The notes beneath the pieces were generated by a model. It made no database searches. It was not told where the DNA came from and saw only the letters and a program-made list of their open reading frames with translations. From Echinicola salinicaeni (GTDB taxonomy: Bacteria; Bacteroidota; Bacteroidia; Cytophagales; Cyclobacteriaceae): a stretch of DNA of 64,000 bases. Position numbers and translations under genes: made by a program. The stretch spans positions 1 through 64,000 of the forward strand of contig NZ_JACODZ010000005.1 in assembly GCF_014280965.1 (NCBI RefSeq), in the 5' to 3' direction. Shown one piece after another: positions 46,856 to 56,102 of this stretch; position 1 is the stretch's first letter; the number at the start of each line of letters is the position of its first letter.

Positions 46856-47599
46856 TTAATTATTTCTTTTAAAATTATCACAAATCACCGCTGTTGCAAT
46901 GGCCACATTCAATGACTCCGCATTTCCAAACTTGGGGATGGTAAGTTTAAAGTCTACCAAAGCCTCCAATTCAGCTGAAATCCCTTTTGATTCGTTGCCC
47001 ATAAGAATGATGCCTTCCCCGTTTAAAGGGGCCTGATGTATATTTTCACCATCCAAAAACGCACCATATACTTTTTGATTTTGTTGGGACAAATAGGTTT
47101 TCAGTGAGGTATAAAAAAACTGAATTCTAGTAAATGACCCCATACTGGCTTGTAGCACTTTTGGGTTATAAAAATCAGCAGTTTGCTCAGAAAAGACCAG
47201 TTTATTGATCCCATACCAATCTGCTATCCTGATAATAGTCCCCAAATTCCCAGGATCCCGGACATCATCCAAAGCGATAGCCATTTCACCTTCTTTTACA
47301 TCAAACGAATGGTTTTCCTTTATCCTTGCCACTGCCAAAGCTTCATCATTGGTTTTAAAGGCCCCTGCAGATTCTAGGTTTTTCTGAGCAACCAAAAAAC
47401 TTTGGCCTGAAAAGCCATCCACCAAAGAACTATGCTTTTCATAAAATTTTTCAGTATAAAGAAGTTGGTTAACTTCAAAATCAGATTGTAATAATTCCGT
47501 TACATTTTTGGCACCTTCGACAAAAAAAGCATTCTCTTGCTTACGGAATTTTTTCTGTTGTAAGGATTTAATAAACTTAAGCGTATTTTTGCTGATCAT
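46856..47599 (-). CDS. TrmH/SpoU-family RNA 2'-O-methyltransferase
   Basis: 247 residues. An N-terminal RNA-binding segment (about 1-95) precedes the SPOUT domain. Motif 1 is DVRDPGNLGTIIR (112-124), motif 2 LMGNESKGIS (199-208) and motif 3 AESLNVAIATAV (227-238), forming the trefoil-knot SAM site. It methylates ribose in rRNA or tRNA; the site is not known. It is divergent from tamL with only 15 bases between starts. Confidence 0.92.
   Translation of the reverse strand: MISKNTLKFIKSLQQKKFRKQENAFFVEGAKNVTELLQSDFEVNQLLYTEKFYEKHSSLVDGFSGQSFLVAQKNLESAGAFKTNDEALAVARIKENHSFDVKEGEMAIALDDVRDPGNLGTIIRIADWYGINKLVFSEQTADFYNPKVLQASMGSFTRIQFFYTSLKTYLSQQNQKVYGAFLDGENIHQAPLNGEGIILMGNESKGISAELEALVDFKLTIPKFGNAESLNVAIATAVICDNFKRNN
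47584..47591 (+). promoter_or_regulatory. Putative tamL -7 box inside the trmH-like gene
   Basis: TATTTTTG fits TAnnTTTG and lies 24 bases before the tamL GTG. A TTG at 47558-47560 is 23 bases upstream, longer than the usual 19-21. The 15-base gap between the divergent starts leaves no other room. Confidence 0.4.
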
Positions 47600-47614
47600 T
47601 AAGGTCGAAACATT

Positions 47615-50032
47615 GTGAGTAAAACCAAATATATAAACTTTATACTATGCGCACTTTTATTTACCTCCTGTTCCTTGACTAGGGGACTAGAGGAAAATGA
47701 GTACCTTATATATGATGTTGACCTGAAAGGAATCCAAGCCAGCAATGAGGCAAAGTTAAGAGAACTCATCAAACAAACCCCCAATACCCGCATACCAATA
47801 TTTAACTTTTCCCCAGGTGTAATCATTTATAATATCGGAAAGATGAATTACGACAGTCTACGTCTTGCCGAAAAAAAAGAAAATTTCATCAGTGAGCAAC
47901 ATGAATTGGAAACGCAACTTGAAGAACAACCTGACAATAACAAACTTCAAAGGAGGTACTATAAATTAAACAACAAAATAGAGGATCTAAACAAAAAGCT
48001 TGATTATGGTAATTGGTTTATGAGAACTGGTAATCCAAAAGCCATATATGACAGTTCAAAAACCTATACCACGGAGCGAGAAATGAATAATTACCTGGTA
48101 AACCATGGTTTTTTTGATGCAAAGGTCAGTGCTGATGTAAAAAGAAAAAAGAAAAAAGCTTTTATCACTTATAACATCTCCGAAAAGGAACCTTATATCA
48201 TTGACAGTCTATATACAAGATCAGATAATGCAAACATTTATAGACTGCTCAGAGAAAAAAAGAAAAAAGAGCTCATCATTCCCAAGAAAAAATACAACCA
48301 AGAAGACCTGACCAAAGAAAGACAAAGGGTTGAAGAATTACTTAAAAACAATGGCTATTATACTTTTTCAAAGTCATATATAGAATATAATGTCTATAAA
48401 GACACGCTGGAAAAGACCGTTTCAATAGAGCAATTGATCAGAAAGCCTACCTACTCTCAAGACCATAAGGTATATACCATTGATTCGGTCATTTTCAATA
48501 TTTCCACTCCTACAGATGTCATTTTAGATCAAGAGGTGACTCGGGAATATGATGACATTACCTATATCATGTATCGAGATCGCTATTCAGAGAAGATCAT
48601 TGATTCTAGGGTCTTTATCAATAAAGGCGACCTCTACAATCGTTCCGAAGTACTGGAAACGCAGCGTCAATTGGCCAATCTGGATATATTTAGGTTTGTA
48701 AATATTGCCTTTGATACACTGGGAAATAATATCACCACAAAAATCTATACCCAGCCCAATGAAAAATACCAAATCACCAACCAATTGGGGGCAAGTATTA
48801 CAGAACAGCTTCCAGGCCCATTCTTTAGCCACTCACTGAGGAACAGAAACCTCTTCCGTGGATTGGAAATTTTTGAATTTAATTTCAGAGCAGGATTGGA
48901 AGGGGTAGCCTCTGCCACAACCGCAGGAGGAGTATATAGAAGTAGGGAACTTAACACTTCAGCATCAGTAATTTTTCCTCAATTCCTTTTCCCCTTCAAT
49001 CGAAAGGCACTAAACCAATTTGGTCGTTATAATCCAAGGACAAGAACGCTTTTGGGCTATAATTATGTCAATCGACCTGAATATGTCAGAGAAGGTTTTA
49101 ATACTATTTTAGCCTATAGTTGGGCTACTAGGAACCAAAGACAGCAATATACCATCAATGCACTTGATGCTAACTTGATCCGCTCCAACCTGGACCCTGC
49201 ATTTGAAGAAAGACTATTGGAATTACAGGAACTGGGCAACAACCTTATCAACTCTTTCCAGTCCTCCTATGTCAGTAGTATTTCAGGTCAGGCCATTATT
49301 AACTTCAACCAGTATGGGCTATTTCAGAGAAACCGTTCCTCCCTGCTACGACTGTTTGTAGAAAGTGGTGGAACTTCCATCAATTTCCTTAACAAAGCAA
49401 ACTTTGAAAATAGAAGCCTACAATATTTCCAATTTTTAAAATTCCAATCAGATTTCAGGAGATTTATCCCGCTGAGCCGAAAGAGTACTTTTGCTTATCG
49501 CCTCAATGCAGGACTGGCCATTCCATACGGAATAAGTAACGGGGTCCTGCCATACGAAAAATATTTCTTTGCTGGGGGAAGTACCAGTATCAGGGCTTGG
49601 CAACCTAGGCGATTAGGACCGGGCTCTTTCACTCCCATAGAAAATGAAGAAGGATATTTTGATTACAGGTATGAGCAGCCAGGTGATATCCTGCTTGAAG
49701 CCATGTTTGAGTTTCGACGAAAGTTATTTGGCTATTTTGACGGAGCCTTTTTTATAGATGCTGGAAATATCTGGACCTTGAAGGAAGACCCAACCCGTGA
49801 AGGTGCCCAGTTTAAAGCCAAACAATTTGTAAGAGAAATTGCTGTCGGAACAGGTTTGGGACTTAGGATGGATTTTGACTTTTTGGTATTGAGATTGGAC
49901 ATGGGAATTAAGGCCATCGACCCGGCAAGACCAAAGGGAGAAAGGTTCATTTTGGATCAACTCTCCTTCAAGAATCCGCTGGGAGAAAAAGGACAGACAG
50001 TATTCAATATTGGTATTGGATATCCTTTCTAA
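47615..50032 (+). CDS. tamL: Translocation and assembly module lipoprotein TamL (BamA/TamA family)
   Basis: 805 residues starting with GTG. Unlike proteobacterial TamA it has a lipobox (LLFTSC, Cys19), which is the form known as TamL in this phylum. POTRA domains occupy about residues 30-400, including a coiled-coil-like insertion (about 85-130). The Omp85 barrel follows, with the FAGGSTSIRAWQPRRLGPG motif near residue 652 and a terminal aromatic strand (FNIGIGYPF). It helps insert proteins in the outer membrane. The divergent trmH-like gene starts 15 bases away. Confidence 0.9.
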   Translation: MSKTKYINFILCALLFTSCSLTRGLEENEYLIYDVDLKGIQASNEAKLRELIKQTPNTRIPIFNFSPGVIIYNIGKMNYDSLRLAEKKENFISEQHELETQLEEQPDNNKLQRRYYKLNNKIEDLNKKLDYGNWFMRTGNPKAIYDSSKTYTTEREMNNYLVNHGFFDAKVSADVKRKKKKAFITYNISEKEPYIIDSLYTRSDNANIYRLLREKKKKELIIPKKKYNQEDLTKERQRVEELLKNNGYYTFSKSYIEYNVYKDTLEKTVSIEQLIRKPTYSQDHKVYTIDSVIFNISTPTDVILDQEVTREYDDITYIMYRDRYSEKIIDSRVFINKGDLYNRSEVLETQRQLANLDIFRFVNIAFDTLGNNITTKIYTQPNEKYQITNQLGASITEQLPGPFFSHSLRNRNLFRGLEIFEFNFRAGLEGVASATTAGGVYRSRELNTSASVIFPQFLFPFNRKALNQFGRYNPRTRTLLGYNYVNRPEYVREGFNTILAYSWATRNQRQQYTINALDANLIRSNLDPAFEERLLELQELGNNLINSFQSSYVSSISGQAIINFNQYGLFQRNRSSLLRLFVESGGTSINFLNKANFENRSLQYFQFLKFQSDFRRFIPLSRKSTFAYRLNAGLAIPYGISNGVLPYEKYFFAGGSTSIRAWQPRRLGPGSFTPIENEEGYFDYRYEQPGDILLEAMFEFRRKLFGYFDGAFFIDAGNIWTLKEDPTREGAQFKAKQFVREIAVGTGLGLRMDFDFLVLRLDMGIKAIDPARPKGERFILDQLSFKNPLGEKGQTVFNIGIGYPF

Positions 50033-50060
50033 TCAATTAATTTTAGAGTTTGATTAAATC

Positions 50061-50972
50061 ATGACTATGCATAAAATCAGTAAAGAACAGATTTCAGAAG
50101 ATTTCAAACTTATACAGGACCATATTTGTAAAGAACTGGAATTGGGTGATGGCAAGGCTAAATTTAAAGAAGATCTTTGGACCCGAGAAAAGGGTGGTGG
50201 CGGAAGAACCCGCATCATAAAAAACGGAAATATCATTGCCAAAGGCGGTGTTGCTTTCTCTGCAGTACATGGCCCCACCCCAGAGAAAATCCTGAAAAAG
50301 TTGAAATTAGAGCAAGCTGATTTCTATGCCACTGGGGTCTCCATAGTCATTCACCCCGACAATCCCATGGTCCCCATCATCCATATGAACATCCGATATT
50401 TTGAGATGAGCAATGGTACTTATTGGTTTGGAGGCGGGATTGACCTCACTCCTCATTACGTGGATTTGGAAGATGCAAAATATTTCCATCAAGAATTAAA
50501 ATCCACTTGTGATCAATTTAATGATGATTTCTATCCAAAGTTCAAGGAGTGGGCAGACAACTATTTTTATATCCCCCACAGAGATGAAACCAGAGGAATC
50601 GGTGGCATCTTCTTTGATCGTTTAACAGCCACGGAGGAAAATGATTTTGAATCTACTTTTGATTTTGTGAAATCCATCGGCTATCTCTTCCCTAAAATTT
50701 ACCGCTACTTTATGGCCAAAAACGCTCAGCTGCCTTTTAATGATGAACACAGGAAATGGCAAGCATTGAGAAGAGGGCGCTATGTAGAATTTAATCTTGT
50801 TTGGGATGCGGGGACCAAATTCGGGCTGGACACCAATGGACGTACAGAAAGCATCTTAATGAGCATGCCTCCTCAAGCAGAATGGGAATATATGAATATC
50901 CCTGAAGAAGGCACCCCTGAGGCCAACACTTTGGAGTATTTAAAAAAAGACATTGACTGGTTAAGTTTATAA
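50061..50972 (+). CDS. hemF: Oxygen-dependent coproporphyrinogen III oxidase
   Basis: 303 residues. It converts coproporphyrinogen III to protoporphyrinogen IX with oxygen in haem synthesis. Motifs: EKGGGGRTRIIKNGNI (about 40-55), FFDRLTATEEND, GRYVEFNLVWDAGTKFGL (near residue 237) and SMPPQAEWEY are all as in the family. It starts 28 bases after tamL and is four bases before the PAP2 gene. Confidence 0.97.
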   Translation: MTMHKISKEQISEDFKLIQDHICKELELGDGKAKFKEDLWTREKGGGGRTRIIKNGNIIAKGGVAFSAVHGPTPEKILKKLKLEQADFYATGVSIVIHPDNPMVPIIHMNIRYFEMSNGTYWFGGGIDLTPHYVDLEDAKYFHQELKSTCDQFNDDFYPKFKEWADNYFYIPHRDETRGIGGIFFDRLTATEENDFESTFDFVKSIGYLFPKIYRYFMAKNAQLPFNDEHRKWQALRRGRYVEFNLVWDAGTKFGLDTNGRTESILMSMPPQAEWEYMNIPEEGTPEANTLEYLKKDIDWLSL

Positions 50973-50976
50973 TTCA

Positions 50977-51561
50977 GTGATAGAAGCAATAAAAATATGG
51001 GATGAGGAGTTTTTTTTATTCCTGAATTCCTTTCACTTTGATTGGCTGGACCCTATAATGTATGCCATGACCAAAACATTAATATGGGTTCCTTTCTATG
51101 CTTTTCTGGTCTATATCATTATTAAAAAGCTAGGTCAAAGCAGCATATGGATATTCATAGGAATATTTCTGGCCATCTTAATTAGTGATCAAACTACCTC
51201 AGGATTCATGAAGCCCTTTTTTGAAAGGCCACGCCCTTGTCATGACCCAAGATGGGAGGGGCTCATGTTCAATTATAAAAGATGTGGGGGTATGTTCGGT
51301 TTTGCCTCTTCCCATGCTGCTAACACCTTTGCATTAGCCATCTACCTTTGGCTTACCTTCAAACGAAGAGTACCTGGTTTCGGATGGATGTTTTTATGGG
51401 CTGCCATTGTAAGTTATACCCGCTTATATCTCGGCGTCCATTACCCTGCTGACCTTATCGTAGGAGCCATGGTGGGGATCATTGCCGGATGGTTTTCTTG
51501 GTGGCTGGTAATTAAAATCAAAATGACAGCTATTCGTAAAGTAGAAGAAATGGATGAATGA
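50977..51561 (+). CDS. PAP2-family membrane phosphatase
   Basis: 194 residues from a GTG, with five or six membrane helices. The phosphatase motifs are KPFFERPRPC (C1, KX6RP), FASSHAANTF (C2, with ASSH where PSGH is usual) and RLYLGVHYPADLI (C3, RX5HXXXD). It dephosphorylates a lipid or isoprenoid phosphate at the inner membrane, such as undecaprenyl pyrophosphate or phosphatidic acid; the substrate is not fixed. It is likely co-transcribed with hemF. Confidence 0.9.
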   Translation: MIEAIKIWDEEFFLFLNSFHFDWLDPIMYAMTKTLIWVPFYAFLVYIIIKKLGQSSIWIFIGIFLAILISDQTTSGFMKPFFERPRPCHDPRWEGLMFNYKRCGGMFGFASSHAANTFALAIYLWLTFKRRVPGFGWMFLWAAIVSYTRLYLGVHYPADLIVGAMVGIIAGWFSWWLVIKIKMTAIRKVEEMDE

Positions 51562-51587
51562 GTTAAGAAGATTATCTCAAAATATAT

Positions 51588-51667
51588 CATTTCGACGTTA
51601 GGAGAAATCTCTTGATTTATTTGTTGTTGGGAATCAACTCTATGAGATTCTTCCTTTCGTCAGAATG
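51588..51667. repeat. Imperfect inverted-repeat element between convergent genes
   Basis: The left arm (51588-51611) begins CATTTCGACG and ends AATCTC; the right arm (51644-51667) reads GAGATTC ... GTCAGAATG. The arms pair at 18 of 24 positions. The two ends resemble a dispersed element with a TTTCGACG core seen in many Bacteroidota genomes (from memory; not checked here). Confidence 0.6.
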
Positions 51668-51718
51668 GCACAAAAAAATCGACTTATGAGACAGCCTCTT
51701 AGCATTTTAGCATAAATG

Positions 51719-52312
51719 TCAATTACCGTATCCTTTAATCATTCTCTGGATATACTTACCGACGATATCAAATTCTAGGTTGACCTTATCCCCTACTTTC
51801 AGTTGATGAAAATTGGTATGCTCATAAGTATATGGGATGATAGCAACTGAAAACTTACCTGGTGCCGAATTAAAACAGGTAAGGCTAGTGCCATTGATGG
51901 TAATAGAACCTTTTTCTACCGTCACGTTCCCTCCTCTATCATCGAAAGAAAAATCAAAAAGCCAACTTCCATCCTGGGAAGATATCCCCTCAACCGTCCC
52001 TACTTGATCTACATGCCCCTGAACAATGTGCCCGTCAAATCGTCCATCAGCAGGCATGCAACGCTCCAGATTAACTTTTTTTCCTACCTCCCACTCTCCT
52101 AGACTGGTCTTTTTAAGGGTTTCATCAATAGCAGTAACCCTATAATTTTCACCTTCAACTTTAACCACAGTAAGACAAACGCCATTATGGGCAACAGATT
52201 GGTCTATTTTTAGTTCTCCTGTTATGGAGGAACGAATATCAAAATGGATATTTGAACCTTCTTGGGTAATTTCCTTTATCTCACCCATGGTTTCTACAAT
52301 ACCTGTAAACAT
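51719..52312 (-). CDS. ribE: Riboflavin synthase, alpha chain type
   Basis: 197 residues from ATG 52312 (MFTGIVE, the canonical start; an upstream in-frame TTG adds four residues). It converts two lumazine molecules to riboflavin. Two lumazine-binding repeats are seen, one at about residues 1-95 (MFTGIVETMGEI) and the second at 97-190 (HIVQGHVDQVGTVEGI). A minus-strand TAAATTTG box lies 10 bases upstream (52322-52329). No other rib gene is adjacent. Confidence 0.97.
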   Translation of the reverse strand: MFTGIVETMGEIKEITQEGSNIHFDIRSSITGELKIDQSVAHNGVCLTVVKVEGENYRVTAIDETLKKTSLGEWEVGKKVNLERCMPADGRFDGHIVQGHVDQVGTVEGISSQDGSWLFDFSFDDRGGNVTVEKGSITINGTSLTCFNSAPGKFSVAIIPYTYEHTNFHQLKVGDKVNLEFDIVGKYIQRMIKGYGN

Positions 52313-52447
52313 GAAAGCCTGCAAATTTAATGTTCATAATATCAGGCAATAACCTAAATTGCCCTTTGAGAATTAAAATTAAGCCATTTAATCCATTAAC
52401 TTAGCATTAAAAAGAAGATTCACTAAAAATAAGTTCATTCATCGAGC

Positions 52448-53104
52448 ATGTTAAAACTGGAGGACAGCTATTCTCATAAAGGCCAAAGAAAAGCATTGGT
52501 CAAAACAATTGAAAACAAGGGAATCATGGACAAAAAAGTGCTGAATGCCATAGGCACCATACCGCGGCATTTCTTCTTTGACAGCGCATTGCATTCCCAT
52601 GCTTATGAGGACAAAGCCTTCCCAATAGGTGAAGGACAAACTATATCCCAACCCTTTACAGTAGCTTTTCAAACCGAATTGCTCAATATCCAGCCAGGAG
52701 ATAAGGTCTTGGAAATAGGAACAGGATCTGGCTATCAGGCGGCTATCTTATACCTACTTGGGGCAGAAGTCCATTCAATTGAATACAATAAAAAGCTATA
52801 TCAGCGAACGAAAAAATTCCTTCCTAAAATAGGTGTTAATATTAATTTCTATCATGGAGATGGCTCTTTGGGCTTGCCAGAACAAGCTCCTTTTGATAAA
52901 ATAATTGTTACTGCTGGAGCACCAATAGTCCCTAATTCCTTATTAAAACAGCTTAAAATCGGTGGGATTTTAGTAATACCCATTGGTGACAGAAAAACTC
53001 AAAGAATGATGAAATTCATAAAAAAAACGGCTAAACAGGTAAGTCAAGAATCATACAGCAATTTTGCTTTTGTACCGTTATTGGGGAAAGAAGGATGGGA
53101 ATAA
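52448..53104 (+). CDS. pcm: Protein-L-isoaspartate O-methyltransferase
   Basis: 218 residues. It methylates damaged isoaspartate residues for repair. The SAM-binding motif is VLEIGTGSGYQAAIL (87-101), preceded by the substrate block GEGQTISQPFTVA (61-73). DKIIVTAGAP and VIPIGDRKTQR are the later family motifs. A normal-length cytoplasmic enzyme; it precedes the thioesterase gene by 84 bases. Confidence 0.96.
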   Translation: MLKLEDSYSHKGQRKALVKTIENKGIMDKKVLNAIGTIPRHFFFDSALHSHAYEDKAFPIGEGQTISQPFTVAFQTELLNIQPGDKVLEIGTGSGYQAAILYLLGAEVHSIEYNKKLYQRTKKFLPKIGVNINFYHGDGSLGLPEQAPFDKIIVTAGAPIVPNSLLKQLKIGGILVIPIGDRKTQRMMKFIKKTAKQVSQESYSNFAFVPLLGKEGWE

Positions 53105-53188
53105 ACAAAATAATATTCCAATTCTAAGTTGAAACATCAATGTATTTAAATAAATATTTTTTTATTTTCGTAAAAAAACAAACATTTA

Positions 53189-53728
53189 ATGACTAAGATA
53201 AAGAAAGTACAAGAGTCTGAAGTAATCATGACGGAAATGGTATTGCCCAATGATACCAATACCTTAAACAACCTCATGGGGGGTAAATTAATGCATTGGA
53301 TGGATATTGTGGGCGCAATAGCTGCCCAAAAACATTCCAATCGCATCGTTGTGACCGCTTCTGCAGATAGTATTTCTTTTCAACATCCCATAGCTTTAGG
53401 GAATGTGGTTACCCTTAAGGCTCAAGTTACCCGCTCCTTTAATTCCTCCATGGAAGTATATATTGAGGTGTGGGCTGAAGACATACCTGCCAATATAAAG
53501 ACAAAAACACATAGGGCTTTTTTCACTTTTGTAGCTGTAGATCAAAATGGCCGCCCCATAGAAGTACCAAAACTCCAACCTTCCAATCCTGAAGAAGATG
53601 AATTATTTGCTGGCGCACTTAGAAGAAGGCAATTGCGCTTGGTGTTGGCCAAAAGAATGGACCCTAAGGATGCTGTAGAATTAAAATCCATATTTGGTCT
53701 TGAGGATGCCTTAGGTAAAAACCAATAA
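53189..53728 (+). CDS. Acyl-CoA thioesterase, hotdog fold
   Basis: 179 residues. The hotdog domain (about 5-135) has MVLPNDTNTLNNLMGGKLMHW, with Asn/Asp residues of the active site, followed by VTASADSISFQHPIALG and HRAFFTFVAVD. It is of the YciA/ACOT7 type and hydrolyses acyl-CoA. A TATTTTCG box (53163-53170) lies 18 bases upstream. The C-terminal 40 residues are charged. Confidence 0.93.
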   Translation: MTKIKKVQESEVIMTEMVLPNDTNTLNNLMGGKLMHWMDIVGAIAAQKHSNRIVVTASADSISFQHPIALGNVVTLKAQVTRSFNSSMEVYIEVWAEDIPANIKTKTHRAFFTFVAVDQNGRPIEVPKLQPSNPEEDELFAGALRRRQLRLVLAKRMDPKDAVELKSIFGLEDALGKNQ

Positions 53729-53783
53729 AATAACGCCGTTTTTATTTGAAAATATTTTGATAGGATATCTAACTAAATAGCGC

Positions 53784-53812
53784 TTGTTTGGTTGTTTGTC
53801 GATGTATTTTTA
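53784..53812 (+). promoter_or_regulatory. Putative promoter of the unknown three-gene unit
   Basis: TTG at 53784-53786, an 18-base spacer, then TATTTTTA (53805-53812), a 7-of-8 fit to TAnnTTTG. It is 14 bases before the ATG at 53827. Confidence 0.45.
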
Positions 53813-53826
53813 ATCATTTTAGCCAC

Positions 53827-54417
53827 ATGGAAGAAATTGATCTATTTAAGCTTGGATTATTTATAGAGGAGGACATTGTCTTGATTCCCGAAGAAGCCAA
53901 AGAATTGTTACTGGCTCGCAAATTCAATAAATACAAAGCGGATACTCCCACAGAAAACATAAAAGACGAGACTCTCTCTGAAAACCAGAACAGCAATTCA
54001 TCAGTTGCAGACAATAACGAAGCTGCTCTATCCTCTAAAATCGATTATGATGGAGAATTCGAAAAAGGGTTAATGGTAATCTATCAAGGAGATGAATTGG
54101 CCGATGAACTAAAAGACTTTTTGCTGAAAATCTTAAGGGCAGTCTCTCATTCCCTTAAGGACATTGCCTTGGTTTCTTCTACGCACCTAGAATCCTTGGA
54201 CCATAAAGCTGTAGGGAAACTTAACCCGCACAAGGTTTTGGTTTTTGGCCGACTAAACCACCCTTTAGTTCATCTAAAAGAAGCCAACTATGAAGTAACC
54301 ACAGAAAAAGATGTAGAATACATATTTGCAGATGACCTGCAAATAATTTTTGAGGAAGAAAACCTAAAAAGGAAACTTTGGAAAAGCCTTCAAGTGTTCT
54401 TCAATATTAACAAATAA
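53827..54417 (+). CDS. Uncharacterised protein, two segments joined by a charged linker
   Basis: 196 residues from ATG 53827; an in-frame TTG 13 codons earlier is less likely. A short N-terminal block (1-35, DLFKLGLFIEEDIVLIPEE) is joined by a polar, Asn/Glu-rich linker (about 38-72) to a C-terminal alpha/beta domain (about 75-196) with HKVLVFGRLNHPLVHL and ADDLQIIFEEENLKRKLW. The C-terminal pattern loosely recalls DNA polymerase III psi (HolD) proteins, but this is speculation. No signal peptide. It is the first gene of a three-gene unit with small gaps. Confidence 0.75.
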   Translation: MEEIDLFKLGLFIEEDIVLIPEEAKELLLARKFNKYKADTPTENIKDETLSENQNSNSSVADNNEAALSSKIDYDGEFEKGLMVIYQGDELADELKDFLLKILRAVSHSLKDIALVSSTHLESLDHKAVGKLNPHKVLVFGRLNHPLVHLKEANYEVTTEKDVEYIFADDLQIIFEEENLKRKLWKSLQVFFNINK

Positions 54418-54443
54418 CAAAGGGCCAATTAAAATTCAAGTAC

Positions 54444-54770
54444 ATGCAAGATCAGAAAAAAATAAGTACGCTTAAGCGATTCAGATATATCAGTATGGCT
54501 GAAGGTGCATCTTTCCTAATATTATTATTCATAGCAATGCCTCTAAAATACACCATGGACATGCCATTAGCTGTAAAATATGTAGGCTGGGCACATGGTA
54601 TTCTATTTATGGTTTATGTTTATTTGGTATTTCCGACCAGATCTATATTAAACTGGACGTTCCGTAGAACCCTATTTGCATTGATCGCATCAGTTTTACC
54701 CTTTGGCCCATTCCTATTTGATCGCAAAATAAAGAATCAATTAAAGGAATTTGAAGTTACTAATGCGTAA
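54444..54770 (+). CDS. DUF3817 family membrane protein
   Basis: 108 residues with three membrane helices. The pattern RYISMAEGASFLILLFIAMP, WAHGILFMVYVYLV and ASVLPFGPFLFDRKI is that of DUF3817, a family of small integral membrane proteins with no known function. It lies 26 bases after the previous gene and 14 bases before the kinase-like gene. Confidence 0.88.
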   Translation: MQDQKKISTLKRFRYISMAEGASFLILLFIAMPLKYTMDMPLAVKYVGWAHGILFMVYVYLVFPTRSILNWTFRRTLFALIASVLPFGPFLFDRKIKNQLKEFEVTNA

Positions 54771-54784
54771 AGCTCTCCAATACA

Positions 54785-55801
54785 TTGATTGACAGAAAGA
54801 AACATATCTACCCGATTAATAAAGGGCTCAGAAAGTACCTGATTAAATATGGCCGGGAAATTGATATTCCTATCCATTACAAAGAATTATTAAGGTATGT
54901 GAGCTCCATTTCCCTTTATGACTCAAAAGGAAATGACACCTTATGGGAAACAGTTTTTTATAATGAGCAGGATCGAGAGGACATTCATTATAACCTCAAG
55001 AAAATTTATGCAATCCTGAAAGCAGAGGGCGATATGAGCGTTATGCAACACCTCTATGTTGATCGCGTGGATATTTGTACTTACGGGAATACCCAACCTT
55101 TCCGAGTAAGAATAGTTAACCGGATTAACGACAACTTTGACTATTTCTATGTAAAAATGGCCGATGCTTCACGGGTATATGGTTTAGAGCTGGAACATTT
55201 GCTTTCGCCAAACAGAATGGGCTATTTGGTCTATAAAGACACCCTTGTAGAAGAACATATTGCTGGAATTCCTGGTGAACAGTTTATGAGACAGCATATC
55301 CATGATCCGTTACTTAATCCTATTCGTATTTCCAAGGAATTCGTGAAATTCAATGAGAGGTGTTTTGTACGATTATTAGGCGATATGCATTCCTCCAATT
55401 TTGTAGTGGACGTAACTCCTGATTTTGAAGAAATCCATTACAGAATCAGGGCCATAGATTTTGACCAACAATCATACGAAGGAAAAAAATCAGTATATCT
55501 TCCCCAGTATTTTAAACAAAACAACACCTTGATTCAACTGGGTATTAAACATATTACCCCGGAATCCATGGCGCAGTACCAACGTGAGGAAAGGGCTTTG
55601 ATAGCTCATAGATTAAAAACATCTACCAAAGAGATTGAGGACATCTTATTCAGTATGGAAAGAGATACCATTTCCACCCCAGAAAACATAGACAACCTCA
55701 AGAAAGATCTGTCCAAACATTATAAAACCAGTGCATTCCTGGAATGCAAGAATATGGGTGAAATACTTCGACTAAGCTTGAGACAGGTCCTCCATAAATA
55801 A
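54785..55801 (+). CDS. Uncharacterised protein with kinase-like catalytic motifs
   Basis: 338 residues beginning with TTG at 54785; there is no ATG in the vicinity. The central part has FYVKMAD (Lys124, possible ATP-anchoring lysine), LELEHLL (Glu135 or Glu137), a linker-like VEEHIAGIPGEQF, then LLGDMHSSNF (Asp200, His202, Asn205) and IDFDQQ (Asp225, Phe226, Asp227). The pair G-D-x-H-x-x-N and I-D-F-D matches the catalytic and metal-binding loops of aminoglycoside-phosphotransferase and choline-kinase-like folds. No known family is named by eye, and the substrate is unknown. The call is an inference from motif order. Confidence 0.7.
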   Translation: MIDRKKHIYPINKGLRKYLIKYGREIDIPIHYKELLRYVSSISLYDSKGNDTLWETVFYNEQDREDIHYNLKKIYAILKAEGDMSVMQHLYVDRVDICTYGNTQPFRVRIVNRINDNFDYFYVKMADASRVYGLELEHLLSPNRMGYLVYKDTLVEEHIAGIPGEQFMRQHIHDPLLNPIRISKEFVKFNERCFVRLLGDMHSSNFVVDVTPDFEEIHYRIRAIDFDQQSYEGKKSVYLPQYFKQNNTLIQLGIKHITPESMAQYQREERALIAHRLKTSTKEIEDILFSMERDTISTPENIDNLKKDLSKHYKTSAFLECKNMGEILRLSLRQVLHK

Positions 55802-56102
55802 TTATAACCCAGACCAAACACTCTATTCTTAACACTTGGTTTTTATTTTTCAACTTTCCATATCGTCATCATGATCTTTTTAACCAATGATCCTGCCTTA
55901 TTTTAGATTCCTCACAATCTTCCTAATATTTTACAGATAATTCTCAATATACATTCCTTGGCATAGTATATGCTTTTTTATAAGCAAGTTATGCGGTTCA
56001 TTTTTGCCGCAAAAATCGATGTATAGATTGATACAATTACTTGTACCCTCTATCAGGATTAAACCCAATAATTATATTTTGAACCATAAAAAGAAAACAA
56101 GA
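55802..56102. other. 301-bp AT-rich leader of the Dps gene
   Basis: No gene or clear promoter box. A small hairpin-forming segment lies near 55993-56012 (TGCGG with CCGCA) and is not followed by T, so it is not a terminator. Confidence 0.4.

Noticed and set aside
51588-51667. The inverted repeat as a terminator between the PAP2 and ribE genes.
   Set aside because: The arms are imperfect and the loop is long; no T run follows the right arm, and a dispersed repeat explains it better.
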